DNA of 64,000 nucleotides from Lachnospiraceae bacterium G11 (GCA_900103495.1 FMWZ01000004.1:124001-188000); one strand, 5' to 3'. Positions 25,827 through 35,732 are shown, counted from the stretch's first letter. Numbers and translations are program-made. Notes: generated by a model not told the origin, from the letters alone.

Positions 25827-26773
25827 AGGCAGTCTTTTATAACTCTTTCAACATTTTTATATGCAAGATATTCAAGAGAGGTGTGATTCATGCCTCTCTT
25901 TTCAAATGCCTCAAACAAAAGAGGCATCTTATCGCAGGAAGGGATTTCCAGTTTGCATGTGATTCCGTCGAAGTCAGTTCCAATGCCTATGGATTCGACA
26001 CCACCAACCTCAATAATGTGTTTTGCATGTAAAAACAGCATATCTACTGTGGAGTTTTCATGGGACAAATCCGGATTAAGGAAGTCAGCGGAAAAATTAA
26101 GGCCGATTACCCCGCCTTTTTCAGCGACAATCCTTATCATTTCGTCGGTGAGGTTCCTTGTGTGGGGAGCGATGCTTCTGCAGTTTGAGTGGGAAGCCAC
26201 AAAGGGCTTCTTTGAGATGGCTGCCACATCATAAAAACCTCCGTCGGAAAGATGAGACACATCCACGATGATTCCCAGATTATTCATTTCTTCAATAGCT
26301 TCTTTACCAAAATCGGTAAGGCCCTTTGCCATTAAAGAAGATTCGGAAGAGTGGGGGAAACCAAAGCAGTTAGCCTGATTCCATGTGAGAGTAATAAGAC
26401 TTACTCCCTGTTCCTTCAGCTCCTTAAGCCTTTCCATTTTTCCTTCCACAAGACATCCGTTTTCGATGGTTAAGAAGGCGGATATTTGACCCTCGTCAAA
26501 ATTCCTGTTTAGTTCTGAAGAGTTTCCCGTAAATACAAGTTTATCCGACCGGGAAACGGTATTGAGAAGGACCTGTCGCATGGCCGTATAGTCTTTGTAG
26601 GGGTCGACGCTTTTATCCTGATCAAGGTAGGCGGCAAAAAACTGTGCCTTACAGTTCCCCTTTTCAAGCCTGGCCACATCAATGGCTCTTTCGTCAAAAC
26701 TAATTATTGAATCCCTGCCCAGTTCAACGGCCTCAGCCAGGGTGTCACAATGCATATCTATATATGAAATCAT
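25823..26773 (-). CDS. Membrane dipeptidase family protein (peptidase M19)
   Basis: A 316-residue zinc dipeptidase. Metal ligands and family motifs are DMHCDTLAEAV near the N-terminus (His and Asp), the bridging Glu in TIENG, VDVSHLSDGGFYDV, VASHSNCRSIAPHTRNLTDE and GIGTDFDG. The family hydrolyses dipeptides, including D-amino-acid ones. There is no signal peptide. It is convergent with the hybrid regulator gene: the two TAG stops share the palindrome CTAG at 25823-25826 and no terminator lies between. A Shine-Dalgarno sequence (GGAGG) precedes the ATG on the minus strand. Confidence 0.93.
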   Translation of the reverse strand: MISYIDMHCDTLAEAVELGRDSIISFDERAIDVARLEKGNCKAQFFAAYLDQDKSVDPYKDYTAMRQVLLNTVSRSDKLVFTGNSSELNRNFDEGQISAFLTIENGCLVEGKMERLKELKEQGVSLITLTWNQANCFGFPHSSESSLMAKGLTDFGKEAIEEMNNLGIIVDVSHLSDGGFYDVAAISKKPFVASHSNCRSIAPHTRNLTDEMIRIVAEKGGVIGLNFSADFLNPDLSHENSTVDMLFLHAKHIIEVGGVESIGIGTDFDGITCKLEIPSCDKMPLLFEAFEKRGMNHTSLEYLAYKNVERVIKDCL

Positions 26774-26873
26774 AATTTCTATCCTCCAAATACATGAATA
26801 TTATATATAAACATATGTAAAAAATGCTATATCATATCAAAAAATTTCTATATCTAATTTCCTACATAAATGA

Positions 26874-26879
26874 TATAAT
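26874..26879 (+). promoter_or_regulatory. Candidate -10 box (TATAAT) of the NlpC-like gene
   Basis: A perfect TATAAT about 56 bases before the ATG at 26935. It lies downstream of another in-frame ATG at 26824, which supports the later start. The -35 box is not clear. Confidence 0.45.
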
Positions 26880-26934
26880 AAATTTCGGTGTAAATAATTC
26901 AAAGCAAAATAATATTTCACCAGATGGGGACACT

Positions 26935-27651
26935 ATGGCCGGAAAGACAACAACAATAAAAGAATTACTGAAAGCCGCTATGCTTCCTTTAGGCAGCACG
27001 CTTTACGTGTATGGCGGCGCATGGAATGAAGCCGACACAGGAGCCGGCGAGGAGGCCATGACATTTGGAGTCAGTCCGGAATGGAAGAAGTTTTATGACT
27101 CCAAGGATGAGACATATGATTTTGACAAATTCAGATTCCAGGTTCATGAAGGAATTGACTGCACAGGACTTATAGGATTTTCATGCTTCCAGGTTTTCGG
27201 AAGTGCTTATTCTGAGACCGGTTATGTTTTTCCCAGCGGAATAATGGCTGAGAACTATGAGAAGCTTTTCGGCGGTGAGACAGTAGCCCCGGAAGATATA
27301 AAGAACTATCGTCCCGGAGATGTTATGACCAAGAACGGTCATGTGTATTTCAGCATCGGCAGATGCGGAGACGGAAGCGTCCTTCTTTTGCATGCATCGC
27401 CTCCGGCACCTTCTTTTTGCGGAACTGTTACGCCTGATGGACGTGAGGACAGCGAGGCAGTAAGACTTGCCAGGGAATACATGACAAGACATTATCCTGA
27501 CGTAATGAAGAGATACCCCAATATGTGCATGAGAAAGGTAGAGTATCTCAAGGAGTACAGCCAATACAGATGGGACAGAAAAGTGGTTTCGGATCCCGAT
27601 GGTCTTGAAGGCATGACTCCTGAAGAAATATTGAAAGAGCTGTTTAAGTAA
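26935..27651 (+). CDS. NlpC/P60-like cysteine hydrolase
   Basis: About 238 residues. The catalytic set of the NlpC/P60-like papain fold can be placed as EGIDCTGLIGFSCF (Cys), GHVYFSIGR (His) and the following LLHASPP (His). The N-terminal LYVYGGAWNEADTGAG resembles the 'Y-x-W-GG' opening of these domains. There is no signal peptide, so it may act inside the cell on recycled wall peptides, or on another amide. The ATG at 26935 has GGGGA 7 bases upstream; an earlier in-frame ATG at 26824 would precede the promoter. The stop overlaps the Nudix gene start by one base. A functional link to the divergent dipeptidase is plausible. Confidence 0.75.
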   Translation: MAGKTTTIKELLKAAMLPLGSTLYVYGGAWNEADTGAGEEAMTFGVSPEWKKFYDSKDETYDFDKFRFQVHEGIDCTGLIGFSCFQVFGSAYSETGYVFPSGIMAENYEKLFGGETVAPEDIKNYRPGDVMTKNGHVYFSIGRCGDGSVLLLHASPPAPSFCGTVTPDGREDSEAVRLAREYMTRHYPDVMKRYPNMCMRKVEYLKEYSQYRWDRKVVSDPDGLEGMTPEEILKELFK

Positions 27652-28235
27652 TGAGTGAGTTATTTGATATAAATCTAAAGGAAGAAGACAAGAAACTCAG
27701 AGAAGAGTGGAAGTCCACAAAGGAAATATTTGACGGACGCATTCTTCACGTCATCGATGATACCGTTATCTGCCCCAACGGAAATGAGGCCAGCAGAGAA
27801 CTTATAAGGCACGTGGGAGCTGTGTGCGTCGTACCCATAACCGATGATGGCAAGGTGATTGTTGAGAGACAGTTCAGATATCCCATCGATAAGGTTATTA
27901 CAGAAATTCCTGCGGGAAAGTTGGACAGCAAGAGCGAAGATCCTTTGCTTGCGGCGAGGAGAGAGCTTCGTGAGGAGACGGGTTATACGGCTGAAGAATG
28001 GATAAGCCTTGGAGTGTTTTATCCCGCGCCTGCCTATTCTGACGAGCTTATTCACATGTATATTGCGAAGAAGCTTAAGAAGGGCGAGAGAGACCTGGAT
28101 GAGGATGAATTTCTGGATGTGTACGCAGTTCCTTTTGACGAGCTGGTTGAAGGGATTATGCGAGGCGATATCACAGACTGTAAGACTCAGATGGCTATTC
28201 TTAAAGCAGAACATAAATTAAGGGAATGCAATTAA
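27651..28235 (+). CDS. Nudix hydrolase, ADP-ribose pyrophosphatase type
   Basis: A 194-residue protein with the Nudix box GKLDSKSEDPLLAARREL then REETGY (about residues 87-112). The preceding VERQFRYPIDKVITEIPAG segment is characteristic of ADP-sugar pyrophosphatases (NudF-like). It would split ADP-ribose or related nucleoside diphosphate sugars. The gene is translationally coupled to the NlpC-like gene (TAATG junction). A terminator overlaps the 3' end. Confidence 0.92.
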   Translation: MSELFDINLKEEDKKLREEWKSTKEIFDGRILHVIDDTVICPNGNEASRELIRHVGAVCVVPITDDGKVIVERQFRYPIDKVITEIPAGKLDSKSEDPLLAARRELREETGYTAEEWISLGVFYPAPAYSDELIHMYIAKKLKKGERDLDEDEFLDVYAVPFDELVEGIMRGDITDCKTQMAILKAEHKLRECN

Positions 28236-28250
28236 GCATTCCCTTTTTGT
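28221..28250 (+). terminator. Intrinsic terminator after the Nudix gene
   Basis: AGGGAATGC, 6-base loop, GCATTCCCT, then TTTTGTTTT. The 5' arm overlaps the last codons and the stop codon of the Nudix gene. Confidence 0.9.
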
Positions 28251-28251
28251 T

Positions 28252-29331
28252 TTACTGATTAAATTCCTCAAACTCGATGGTAAGAAGAGTGTGAAGGATT
28301 CTCCTCATTCTTAAGTGATTGGAATTCTCTCTGGTGGGGTGAACTCTGTTTGTTAACATTGTCACCCAAAGTCCGGTGTCGGGATCCACGAAAACGTGAG
28401 GTCCTGTGAAGCCGTTATGACCGAAGCCTTTCTGGGAGAAGAACTGGCCGGACATGGAGTAGAAGCCTCCTGCCAGGTGAAAACCTAAGCCTCTCCTGTC
28501 CTCAAGACCTTCCGTGTAACACTGGATTGCAGTATCGAATATGCAGCGGGGAAGGTATTTCTTTCCTTCCAAAGTGCCGTGTCCTGCAAGCATCTTGGCG
28601 TAGCGGATCATATCGTTAAGATTGGAGAAGATTCCGGCATTTCCGGCAACACCGTTTAAGAAGTAAGCATTCTCATCGTGAACTTCGCCTACCAGCCATT
28701 CTCCGGTAAGATGATTCTTCTCGGTGTAACAGGTATTATCTTTATTAATAGGTTTGTCCAGGGGATGGTATCCGGTGGATGTCATCTCCAGGGGCTTGAA
28801 AACTTCTTCCTGTGAAAGTTCATCAAGGGATTTACCCGTAACTTTCTCAAGTAAGAATCCCAGAACAATGTATCCGATACAGCTGTACTTAACATCGGTT
28901 CCCGTAGGATAAGCCAGGGGCTCTTTAAGAATAACATCCAAGGCCTTCTTACGGTCATCTGTCTTATGCTCAATCCACATGTGATCTACGAAGCCGGCGG
29001 TATGAGTCATAAGATGGTATATCTGAATTCCCTTCTTATCGTCGGGAATATCGCTGCCAAAATGTCTCTCCAATGTATCAGCCAGATCGATTACGCCTTT
29101 GGAGATTAATCTTAAGGCAATCATTGTGGTTGAAAGAATCTTTGAAACAGATGCCATATCATATATGGTAGTTTCGTTTACGGGAGTTGCTTCGGGAGTA
29201 AAAGAAGTATTGCCAAAGCATCTTTTAATATAAACTTTCTCGCCTATACCAATGGCCAGGGCGGCAGAACATACGTCGCCTCTTTCAACACATTTCTCAA
29301 TATAGGCAACAGATTTTTCAAATGGTTTCAT
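28252..29331 (-). CDS. Serine hydrolase of the beta-lactamase fold (class C-like)
   Basis: A 359-residue PF00144 protein with the nucleophile motif SVSK (Ser61, Lys64), a Tyr motif YSCIGY where Y-x-N would stand, and the late GFGHNGFTG, a form of the H/K-x-G motif. It has no signal peptide. Like most of this family it is more likely an esterase or peptidase than a beta-lactamase. It is the second such gene in the window. It ends close to the Nudix terminator, which may serve it too, and diverges from the oligopeptide importer operon. Confidence 0.88.
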   Translation of the reverse strand: MKPFEKSVAYIEKCVERGDVCSAALAIGIGEKVYIKRCFGNTSFTPEATPVNETTIYDMASVSKILSTTMIALRLISKGVIDLADTLERHFGSDIPDDKKGIQIYHLMTHTAGFVDHMWIEHKTDDRKKALDVILKEPLAYPTGTDVKYSCIGYIVLGFLLEKVTGKSLDELSQEEVFKPLEMTSTGYHPLDKPINKDNTCYTEKNHLTGEWLVGEVHDENAYFLNGVAGNAGIFSNLNDMIRYAKMLAGHGTLEGKKYLPRCIFDTAIQCYTEGLEDRRGLGFHLAGGFYSMSGQFFSQKGFGHNGFTGPHVFVDPDTGLWVTMLTNRVHPTRENSNHLRMRRILHTLLTIEFEEFNQ

Positions 29332-29456
29332 GGAACCCTCCTATACTTTGTACAAGTTAGCCTAATTATATCAAAGCAAACCTGATTTTAAAACTATTTC
29401 GGACATAATTTTAAAATAAAATTTCAAAATTTGTCAATAAAACCAACAATTTTTTC

Positions 29457-29485
29457 TTTACAAACATACTTTACTTTGGTAAAAT
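29457..29485 (+). promoter_or_regulatory. Promoter of the oligopeptide importer operon
   Basis: TTTACA (29457-29462), a 17-base spacer, TAAAAT (29480-29485), about 55 bases before the ATG at 29541. The rest of the 209-base intergenic region is AT-rich with no gene. Confidence 0.7.
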
Positions 29486-29540
29486 TTAATATGTCGAAAG
29501 TAAATCGAAGAGATTCGATTAATAAGAATGGAGGATTATT

Positions 29541-31532
29541 ATGTTTAAAGGTAACAAAGCATTAAAAAGCTTGCTTGCCCTTGCGTTAAGTACTGTTATG
29601 GTACTTGGTCTTACAGCATGTGGTGACAAGACTGCTGAAACAAAGCCCGCTGACACATCGGACTCACAGACAGCAGAAGCAACTTCCGAAGCTACCGAAG
29701 CACCTGCTGAAGATAGCAACGAAGGTCCTTTCGGCATCAAGTATGCAGAAGATCAGACTCTTCGCCTTGTATATGGTGCAGAAATGTCTACACTCAGAAC
29801 ATACGGCGGCGAGGGTACCGCTGTTTCATGGCAGGGTATTTCAAACTGTATTTCTGCTTTAGTATGCAGAGACTGCTATGGTAACATCCAGCCTGATATG
29901 GCTGAGAGCTGGGATGTAAGCGCTGACGGTTCAGAGTACACATTCCACCTTCGTAAAGACCTTGTTTGGTCAGACGTTGAAGGAAACAACATGGGACCTA
30001 TCACATCAAAGGATTTCCAGACCGCAGTTGAGTACTGCTGTAATCCTGAGAACGGTGTTACTGATTCCAGTTTATTACTTCTTAAGAACTATAAGGAACT
30101 CATTGATCCTGAAAATCCTAACAAGGACATCAGCACATTGGGATTTGAAGTAATTGATGATTACACATTCAAGGTTACCCTTGCAGATGTTATTCCTTAT
30201 TTCATTAATACTTTCAATATTTTCCCTGTTCCCACAGATTACTTCCTTGAGATGGGTGAAGATTATGGTATGGATAACGAGTCCATTTACTACTGCGGAC
30301 CTTACATCATGACCACATTCGAGCCCCAGGAGCAGAGAGTATACGAGATCAACCCCAACTACTGGGATCTTGATAACGTACACATTCAGAAGATTATTAT
30401 GAAGTACAACGCCGAGGCTGCAACACTTGCACCCGAGATGTTCAAGCGTGGTGAGATTGACTATGCTGATATCGGAACAGACATCCTCGACGAGTGGATG
30501 AAGGCTGATGATACAAAGGATATCGTTATCCCCGGTCTTCCTGATACAACCTACATGTATTACTACTCATTCTGCTACAATCCTCAGTTTGATGATGCAT
30601 ATGAGCCTGATAACTACATGAAGGCAATCAACAATGAGAACTTCCGTAAGTCACTTTATTGGGGTCTTGATCGTCATAAAGCATACCTTTGCCTCGATCC
30701 TTACAACCCCGATCAGTTCCTTACAACAACAGTAACACCCAGAACATGGTGTTCAATCAACGGAACAGATTATGTTGATCTTCCTGCTCTTAAGGAAATC
30801 ACAAACCGTGCAAACTACGGTTTCGATCCTGACAAGGCTAAGGAATACAGAGATAAGGCTAAAGAAGAACTTGAAGCTATCGGCGTAACATTCCCCGTTA
30901 AGCTTTACATGCCTTACAACCCCAACACAACAGGCTGGGATAAAGAGGTTCAGGTCGTTAAGCAGCAGCTTGAAGACTTACTTGGTTCCGATTACATCGA
31001 GTGCATCATCGAAGCAGGTCCTGCAACAGGCTTCTTATCAGAGGTTCGTCGTGCAGGTAAGTACGGCTTCATGAAGTTAAACAACGGTTCTAACGAGGGT
31101 GACCCTTGTTCATGGATTAAGGCATTCGTTGACGGTGCCAACTGGAACTTCATGGGTGATGTTCTTTACGAGGGACAGTTACCTACAGTTGAGAGAGAAG
31201 GCTCCAAGTCAGACGACAACAAGGATCTCCAGGATCTTGTTACTGAGTACTATGGACTTCTTGACAAGGCTAAAGCTATTACAGTTAAGAGCCAGGAGAG
31301 ATATGATGCATTTGCTGAGGCTGAGCAGTTCCTCATCGACCATGCATTTGTTATCCCTTATGCTAAGGACACATATGGTTATCACGTAACCAGAACCAAT
31401 CCTTTCGAGCAGATTACTGGTCAGGACGGCAGATATAAATACATGCACGTTCTTGAAGAGCCTCTCACAAATGAGCAGTATCAGGCACTTTATGCTGATT
31501 GGCAGGAGAAGCAGGCAGCTTCTTTGAAGTAA
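29541..31532 (+). CDS. Oligopeptide-binding lipoprotein of an ABC importer (SBP family 5)
   Basis: A 663-residue lipoprotein with signal peptide and lipobox GLTAC giving Cys27, then a Thr/Ser/Glu/Ala-rich linker. The body is a family 5 solute-binding protein (OppA/DppA type): an N-terminal YGNIQPDMAESWDVSADGSE segment with the family's typical 'a-e-s-W-x-v-s-d-d-g' pattern, and the RKSLYWGLDRHKA region. It captures peptides outside the cell. Codon bias suggests high expression, and a hairpin behind the gene can keep its mRNA in excess of the downstream genes. Confidence 0.93.
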   Translation: MFKGNKALKSLLALALSTVMVLGLTACGDKTAETKPADTSDSQTAEATSEATEAPAEDSNEGPFGIKYAEDQTLRLVYGAEMSTLRTYGGEGTAVSWQGISNCISALVCRDCYGNIQPDMAESWDVSADGSEYTFHLRKDLVWSDVEGNNMGPITSKDFQTAVEYCCNPENGVTDSSLLLLKNYKELIDPENPNKDISTLGFEVIDDYTFKVTLADVIPYFINTFNIFPVPTDYFLEMGEDYGMDNESIYYCGPYIMTTFEPQEQRVYEINPNYWDLDNVHIQKIIMKYNAEAATLAPEMFKRGEIDYADIGTDILDEWMKADDTKDIVIPGLPDTTYMYYYSFCYNPQFDDAYEPDNYMKAINNENFRKSLYWGLDRHKAYLCLDPYNPDQFLTTTVTPRTWCSINGTDYVDLPALKEITNRANYGFDPDKAKEYRDKAKEELEAIGVTFPVKLYMPYNPNTTGWDKEVQVVKQQLEDLLGSDYIECIIEAGPATGFLSEVRRAGKYGFMKLNNGSNEGDPCSWIKAFVDGANWNFMGDVLYEGQLPTVEREGSKSDDNKDLQDLVTEYYGLLDKAKAITVKSQERYDAFAEAEQFLIDHAFVIPYAKDTYGYHVTRTNPFEQITGQDGRYKYMHVLEEPLTNEQYQALYADWQEKQAASLK

Positions 31533-31566
31533 TTAAAGATTAGTTTGAAGTATTAATCTAAATGGT

Positions 31567-31606
31567 AACTGCCCTGGGAGGCTATACCTCCTAGGGCAGT
31601 TTTCTT
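31567..31606 (+). terminator. Hairpin between binding protein and permease genes
   Basis: AACTGCCCTGGGAGG, loop CTATA, CCTCCTAGGGCAGTT with one mismatch, then TTCTT. It is strong enough for partial termination; the four importer genes behind it lack another obvious promoter. Confidence 0.85.
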
Positions 31607-31645
31607 AAAGGTTTTAAAAGCGAAGAAAGGGTATAGGTATTCGCT

Positions 31646-32587
31646 ATGTTGAAGTATTGCGCAAAGAGACTTGCGAGATCAGTGGTCAGTCTGGCGATAA
31701 TAGTAGCGGTTGTATTTTCACTTCTGAGACTGATGCCTGTGGAAGGATATTTTTCACAGTTAGACCAGATGACCGAGGCACAGATAAATAATGAATTGGA
31801 GAAGATGGGTTTGAACGATCCCGTTCCCGTACAGCTGGGAAGATTCTATGTTCAGATTCTCCACGGAGATTTGGGTAAATCCACTCGTTACAGAGATGGA
31901 TATCCGGTTGCAAAAATAGTTAAGAAGAAAGCCCCCATTTCTATTAAATTCGGCCTTTTGGCCATGGGAGTTTCCTTACCTCTCGGAATGCTTTTAGGCA
32001 TTCTTATGGCTAAGAAAAAGAATGGTATCGCAGATAAACTGGGTACCTTATACATAATATTGATACAAGCCGTACCAAGTGCGGTATATTACCTTTTAAT
32101 TCAGCTTTATGGTACCAGTGCTTTAAAGATTGGATTACTTTATGATGACGATAAACCCATCACCATGATTCTGCCGATTCTTTCACTTGCCCTGCCTTCA
32201 ATAGCAGGTTATGCAATGTGGCTTCGCCGCTACATGGTTGATGAAGAAAATAAAGATTATATCAAGATGGCTAAGGCTAAGGGCGTTCCCAAGGCGAAGA
32301 TTGCAAGACAGCATGTGTTCCGTAACGCCGTAGTTCCCATGGTTCAGTTTATTCCCGGCTCCATGCTCCTTACCATCGCAGGTTCCATTTATGTTGAGTC
32401 CCTTTACTCAATTCCCGGAATGGGAGGCCTCCTTGTTGAGGTTATTAAGAGACAGGACAACAACATGGTTCAGGGACTTGTAATTATATTTGCGGTTCTG
32501 GGTATTTTCGGATTGCTCCTCGGTGACCTTCTTATGGCACTTGTAGATCCCAGAATCAGCCTTACAAAGAAGGAGGGTTCAAGATAA
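31646..32587 (+). CDS. oppB: Oligopeptide ABC importer permease, OppB/DppB type
   Basis: A 313-residue permease: the N-terminal segment MLKYCAKRLARSVVSLAIIV is the usual OppB opening, with six membrane segments and the EAA loop YIKMAKAKGVPKAKIARQHV (about residues 209-228). The conserved SIYVESLYSIPGMGGLL motif is present. It pairs with the OppC-type protein, whose start overlaps its stop codon by one base. The choice between opp and dpp names cannot be made from sequence alone. Confidence 0.93.
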   Translation: MLKYCAKRLARSVVSLAIIVAVVFSLLRLMPVEGYFSQLDQMTEAQINNELEKMGLNDPVPVQLGRFYVQILHGDLGKSTRYRDGYPVAKIVKKKAPISIKFGLLAMGVSLPLGMLLGILMAKKKNGIADKLGTLYIILIQAVPSAVYYLLIQLYGTSALKIGLLYDDDKPITMILPILSLALPSIAGYAMWLRRYMVDEENKDYIKMAKAKGVPKAKIARQHVFRNAVVPMVQFIPGSMLLTIAGSIYVESLYSIPGMGGLLVEVIKRQDNNMVQGLVIIFAVLGIFGLLLGDLLMALVDPRISLTKKEGSR

Positions 32588-33648
32588 TGGCTAAGCTTTC
32601 CTTCAAGTTTTCAATCAAAGATGCTAAGACAGAAAAGTTGGCTGATACCCTGCTTTCTGTCGAGAAAGATACTTTACTTAAGAGCGATAAGCTCACAGAT
32701 GAAGAGATTAAGAATATTCCTGAAGAACTCTTTGTTCCTCATGCCCTTGATGAGGCTGCAGCAGAGAAGACAGGCTATTCAAGCTATTCTTACTGGGGAA
32801 GTACAGTAAGAACATTCAGACAGAATAAGATGGCTGTAACAATGCTTGGAATTATCCTTGTAATTTTGCTCTTTACATTTATTCAGCCTTATCTTCCCGG
32901 TCAGTATGACCCTAACTTAATTAACAACGATCCCGTTACGGGAATGCAGATTATGAATGAGCCCCCCGGAGAGCAGTTCTGGTTTGGTACCAATGCCATC
33001 GGACAGGATATGTGGGCAAGAATCTGGGCAGGAACCAAGAACTCACTGTTTATTGGTTTCACTGTAGCGATTATCCAGGCCTTTGTAGGAATTGTACTCG
33101 GAATGATCTGGGGATATGTAAGAGCAACGGACTTCTTCTTTACCGAGCTTTACAACGTTATCAGCAATATTCCTACAACGATTATTCTGATTCTTGCATC
33201 ATACGTAATGAGACCTTCAATCCGTACATTGATTATTGCAATGTGCGTAACCGGTTGGCTTGGAATGGCCAGATTCATTCGTAACCAGGTCCTTATAATA
33301 AGAGACCAGGAATTTAATATGGCCTCCAGATGTCTGGGAACTCCCGTATGGAGAGTAATTACCAAGAACCTCCTTCCTCACATGGTATCCGTTATCATGC
33401 TCCAGATGGCTCTTGCAATTCCCGGAGCTATCGCATCGGAAGTTTTCCTTACATATATAGGACTTGGTGTTCCTTTGGATATTCCTTCATTAGGTAACCT
33501 TGTTGATTCGGGACGTGCACTTATGATGTCTCCCAGTTTGAGATATCAGCTTTTGTTCCCTGCAATCATGCTTTCAATTATCACAGTTTGTTTCTATCTT
33601 GTGGGTAATGCATTTGCGGATGCTGCCGACCCCAAGAACCATATGTAA
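32587..33648 (+). CDS. oppC: Oligopeptide ABC importer permease, OppC/DppC type
   Basis: A 353-residue permease with a long cytoplasmic N-terminus of about 85 residues, six membrane segments, and the OppC_N motif WGSTVRTFRQNKMAVTMLGI. The EAA loop is NMASRCLGTPVWRVITKNLL (about residues 246-265). The FGTNAIGQDMWARIWAGTKN motif is typical of the family. It is coupled to oppB. The N-terminal tail is longer than in most OppC proteins. Confidence 0.93.
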   Translation: MAKLSFKFSIKDAKTEKLADTLLSVEKDTLLKSDKLTDEEIKNIPEELFVPHALDEAAAEKTGYSSYSYWGSTVRTFRQNKMAVTMLGIILVILLFTFIQPYLPGQYDPNLINNDPVTGMQIMNEPPGEQFWFGTNAIGQDMWARIWAGTKNSLFIGFTVAIIQAFVGIVLGMIWGYVRATDFFFTELYNVISNIPTTIILILASYVMRPSIRTLIIAMCVTGWLGMARFIRNQVLIIRDQEFNMASRCLGTPVWRVITKNLLPHMVSVIMLQMALAIPGAIASEVFLTYIGLGVPLDIPSLGNLVDSGRALMMSPSLRYQLLFPAIMLSIITVCFYLVGNAFADAADPKNHM

Positions 33649-33660
33649 GGGGGTGACGAG

Positions 33661-34716
33661 ATGGAAAATAAGAAAGTAGTTTTATCAATTCAGGATATGA
33701 ATATCAAATTCTCCTTAAGAGGTCAGATTCTTCACGCCATCCGTGGAGTAAGCCTTGATATTTATGAAGGAGAATGCCTTGCAATAGTAGGAGAGTCAGG
33801 TTCAGGTAAATCTGTTCTTACAAAGACCTGTATGGGACTTCTTGATAAGAACGGTTTCATCGAAAGCGGTCATATTATGTATGACGGCAAGGATCTGGCA
33901 ACATATAAGACTGACAAGGAATGGGAGAAGATTTGCGGAAGCGAAATCGCCATGGTTATGCAGGATCCCATGACCTGTCTGAATCCTCTTAAGACCATCG
34001 GCTGGCAGATAGAGGAGTCTCTCCGCTATCACAGCACACTTAACAAAGAAGAGCGTAAAAAGAGAGTAATCGAAATTCTTACCGATGTAGGCATTACGGA
34101 GCCTGAGAGAAGATATAAACAGTATCCTCATGAGTTCTCCGGCGGTATGAGACAGAGAGTTGCCATTGCCATAGCTGTGGCATGTAATCCTAAGATTCTT
34201 ATCTGTGATGAGCCTACAACTGCTTTGGATGTTACCATTCAGGCACAGATTCTTGAGCTTATCAGAAACATGCAAAAGAAGTACAACCTGACAACTGTTT
34301 ACATTACTCACGACCTTGGCGTTGTTGCCAATGTTGCTGACAGAGTAGCGGTTATGTACGCAGGTGACATTATAGAAGTCGGTACAAGCAGAGAGATTTT
34401 CTATGAGCCTAAGCATCCTTATACATGGGCGCTTCTGGCATCACTTCCTCAGCTGGGAATTAAGGGAGAGGAGTTAAGCTCAATTCACGGTACCCCTCCG
34501 AACCTTTTCCTTCCCGTAAAGGGAGATGCTTTTGCACCGAGAAACCCCTATGCTTTGGCTGTGGATTTTGAGTACAGACCTCCTTACTTTGAGGTAAGTC
34601 CCACTCATAAGGCCAAGACATGGCTTCTTGATCCCAGGGCACCTAAGATTGAACCTCCCAAGGTTCTTGAAATGATTAAGAATATGGAAAGAGTGGGAGG
34701 TGTTCTCAATGGCTGA
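33661..34716 (+). CDS. oppD: Oligopeptide ABC importer ATPase, OppD/DppD type
   Basis: A 351-residue ATPase with Walker A GESGSGKS, signature FSGGMRQR, Walker [13 protein letters not shown], and His in YITHDLG. The C-terminal extension (about residues 260-351) is the oligopeptide transporter C-terminal domain. That domain can hold an iron-sulfur cluster through a cysteine quartet; here the region lacks the Cys residues, so no cluster is expected. Start after AAGGGGGTGACG; the 3' end overlaps the oppF start. Confidence 0.93.
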   Translation: MENKKVVLSIQDMNIKFSLRGQILHAIRGVSLDIYEGECLAIVGESGSGKSVLTKTCMGLLDKNGFIESGHIMYDGKDLATYKTDKEWEKICGSEIAMVMQDPMTCLNPLKTIGWQIEESLRYHSTLNKEERKKRVIEILTDVGITEPERRYKQYPHEFSGGMRQRVAIAIAVACNPKILICDEPTTALDVTIQAQILELIRNMQKKYNLTTVYITHDLGVVANVADRVAVMYAGDIIEVGTSREIFYEPKHPYTWALLASLPQLGIKGEELSSIHGTPPNLFLPVKGDAFAPRNPYALAVDFEYRPPYFEVSPTHKAKTWLLDPRAPKIEPPKVLEMIKNMERVGGVLNG

Positions 34717-35650
34717 TAAGAAAGAAGTTTTGTTGGAAGTCAAGGATTTGCATGTATCTTTCGGACGTGGCAAATCACTCTTTGAGGCAGTTAAGGGCGT
34801 CAACTTCAACATCTATAAGGGTGAAACCTTCGGACTTGTAGGTGAGTCCGGATCCGGTAAGACCACCATAGGACGTGCAATTATCAGAATGTACCCTACA
34901 AGTGGCGGTGAAGTTATATTTAATGGCCAGAAGATTAACGGAAAGATTTCAAAAGAGCTGGATAAAGAAGTTATCCATAACATCCAGATGATATTCCAGG
35001 ATCCCATGGCATCTCTTAATGACAGAGCCAAGGTAAGCGATATTGTTAAGGAAGGTCTTATCAATGTACAGAAGGGCCTTTCAGAAAAGGAACAGCAGGA
35101 GAAAGTCGACAAGGCACTTTTGGATGTTGGACTTCTTCCCGAATTCGCAAGCCGCTTCCCTCATGAGTTCTCGGGTGGTCAGAGACAGCGTATCGGAATT
35201 GCAAGAGCTCTTATAATGGAGCCCAGCTTCATTATTGCAGATGAGCCTATTTCAGCTCTTGACGTTTCCATTCGTGCGCAGGTACTTAACCTTTTGTCCA
35301 AACTGCAACAGGAGAGAAATCTTACATACCTGTTTATAGCCCATGACCTTTCTGTTATGAGATTTATTTCAGACAGAATTGCGGTTATCGAACATGGCAA
35401 GATTGTGGAGCTGGCTCCTACAGAGAAGCTGTTTGCTCATCCCCTTCATCCTTATACACAGGCACTTCTTTCTGCCATTCCCATGCCGAATCCCGACCTG
35501 GAGCAGAACAAGAAGGTTCTTGTATATGATGAGTCCGTTCATGATTATTCCACTGATAAACCTGAATGGATTGAGATTGAGGAAGAACATTTCATCCTTG
35601 CAAACAAGAAGGAAGCTTCCGAGTACAGAGAGAGACTTAAAACATCATAA
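34709..35650 (+). CDS. oppF: Oligopeptide ABC importer ATPase, OppF/DppF type
   Basis: About 313 residues with Walker [10 protein letters not shown], signature FSGGQRQR, Walker [12 protein letters not shown] and the C-terminal [12 protein letters not shown] segment of OppF proteins. The frame is open to 34700, but the ATG at 34709 has GGGAGG at the right distance. It overlaps the end of oppD by 8 bases and completes a five-gene importer. Confidence 0.93.
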   Translation: MADKKEVLLEVKDLHVSFGRGKSLFEAVKGVNFNIYKGETFGLVGESGSGKTTIGRAIIRMYPTSGGEVIFNGQKINGKISKELDKEVIHNIQMIFQDPMASLNDRAKVSDIVKEGLINVQKGLSEKEQQEKVDKALLDVGLLPEFASRFPHEFSGGQRQRIGIARALIMEPSFIIADEPISALDVSIRAQVLNLLSKLQQERNLTYLFIAHDLSVMRFISDRIAVIEHGKIVELAPTEKLFAHPLHPYTQALLSAIPMPNPDLEQNKKVLVYDESVHDYSTDKPEWIEIEEEHFILANKKEASEYRERLKTS

Positions 35651-35661
35651 AAGCATTGCAG

Positions 35662-35691
35662 GCCCTCGGGAATCTCCCCGGGGGCTTTTTT
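35662..35691 (+). terminator. Intrinsic terminator of the oligopeptide importer operon
   Basis: GCCCTCGGG pairs with CCCGGGGGC with one T-G pair, followed by six T. The TetR gene's -10 box begins 5 bases after the T run. Confidence 0.9.
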
Positions 35692-35694
35692 GTG

Positions 35695-35717
35695 GTATAA
35701 TGGATTCACAGTTATAC
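35695..35717 (+). promoter_or_regulatory. Promoter and candidate operator of the TetR gene
   Basis: An extended -10 box TGGTATAAT (TATAAT at 35696-35701) is overlapped by the inverted repeat GTATAA-N11-TTATAC. A TetR-type regulator bound there would block its own promoter. Autoregulation is inference. Confidence 0.5.
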
Positions 35718-35732
35718 AAGGAAGGAAAGCAA

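Noticed and set aside
26824-26934. Earlier ATG for the NlpC/P60-like gene
   Set aside because: The added residues are AT-rich low-complexity translation and precede the likely -10 box; GGGGA supports the ATG at 26935.
35379-35732. Upstream extension of the TetR gene frame
   Set aside because: It crosses the oppF coding region and a terminator; the ATG at 35733 has the proper start signals and begins the TetR domain.
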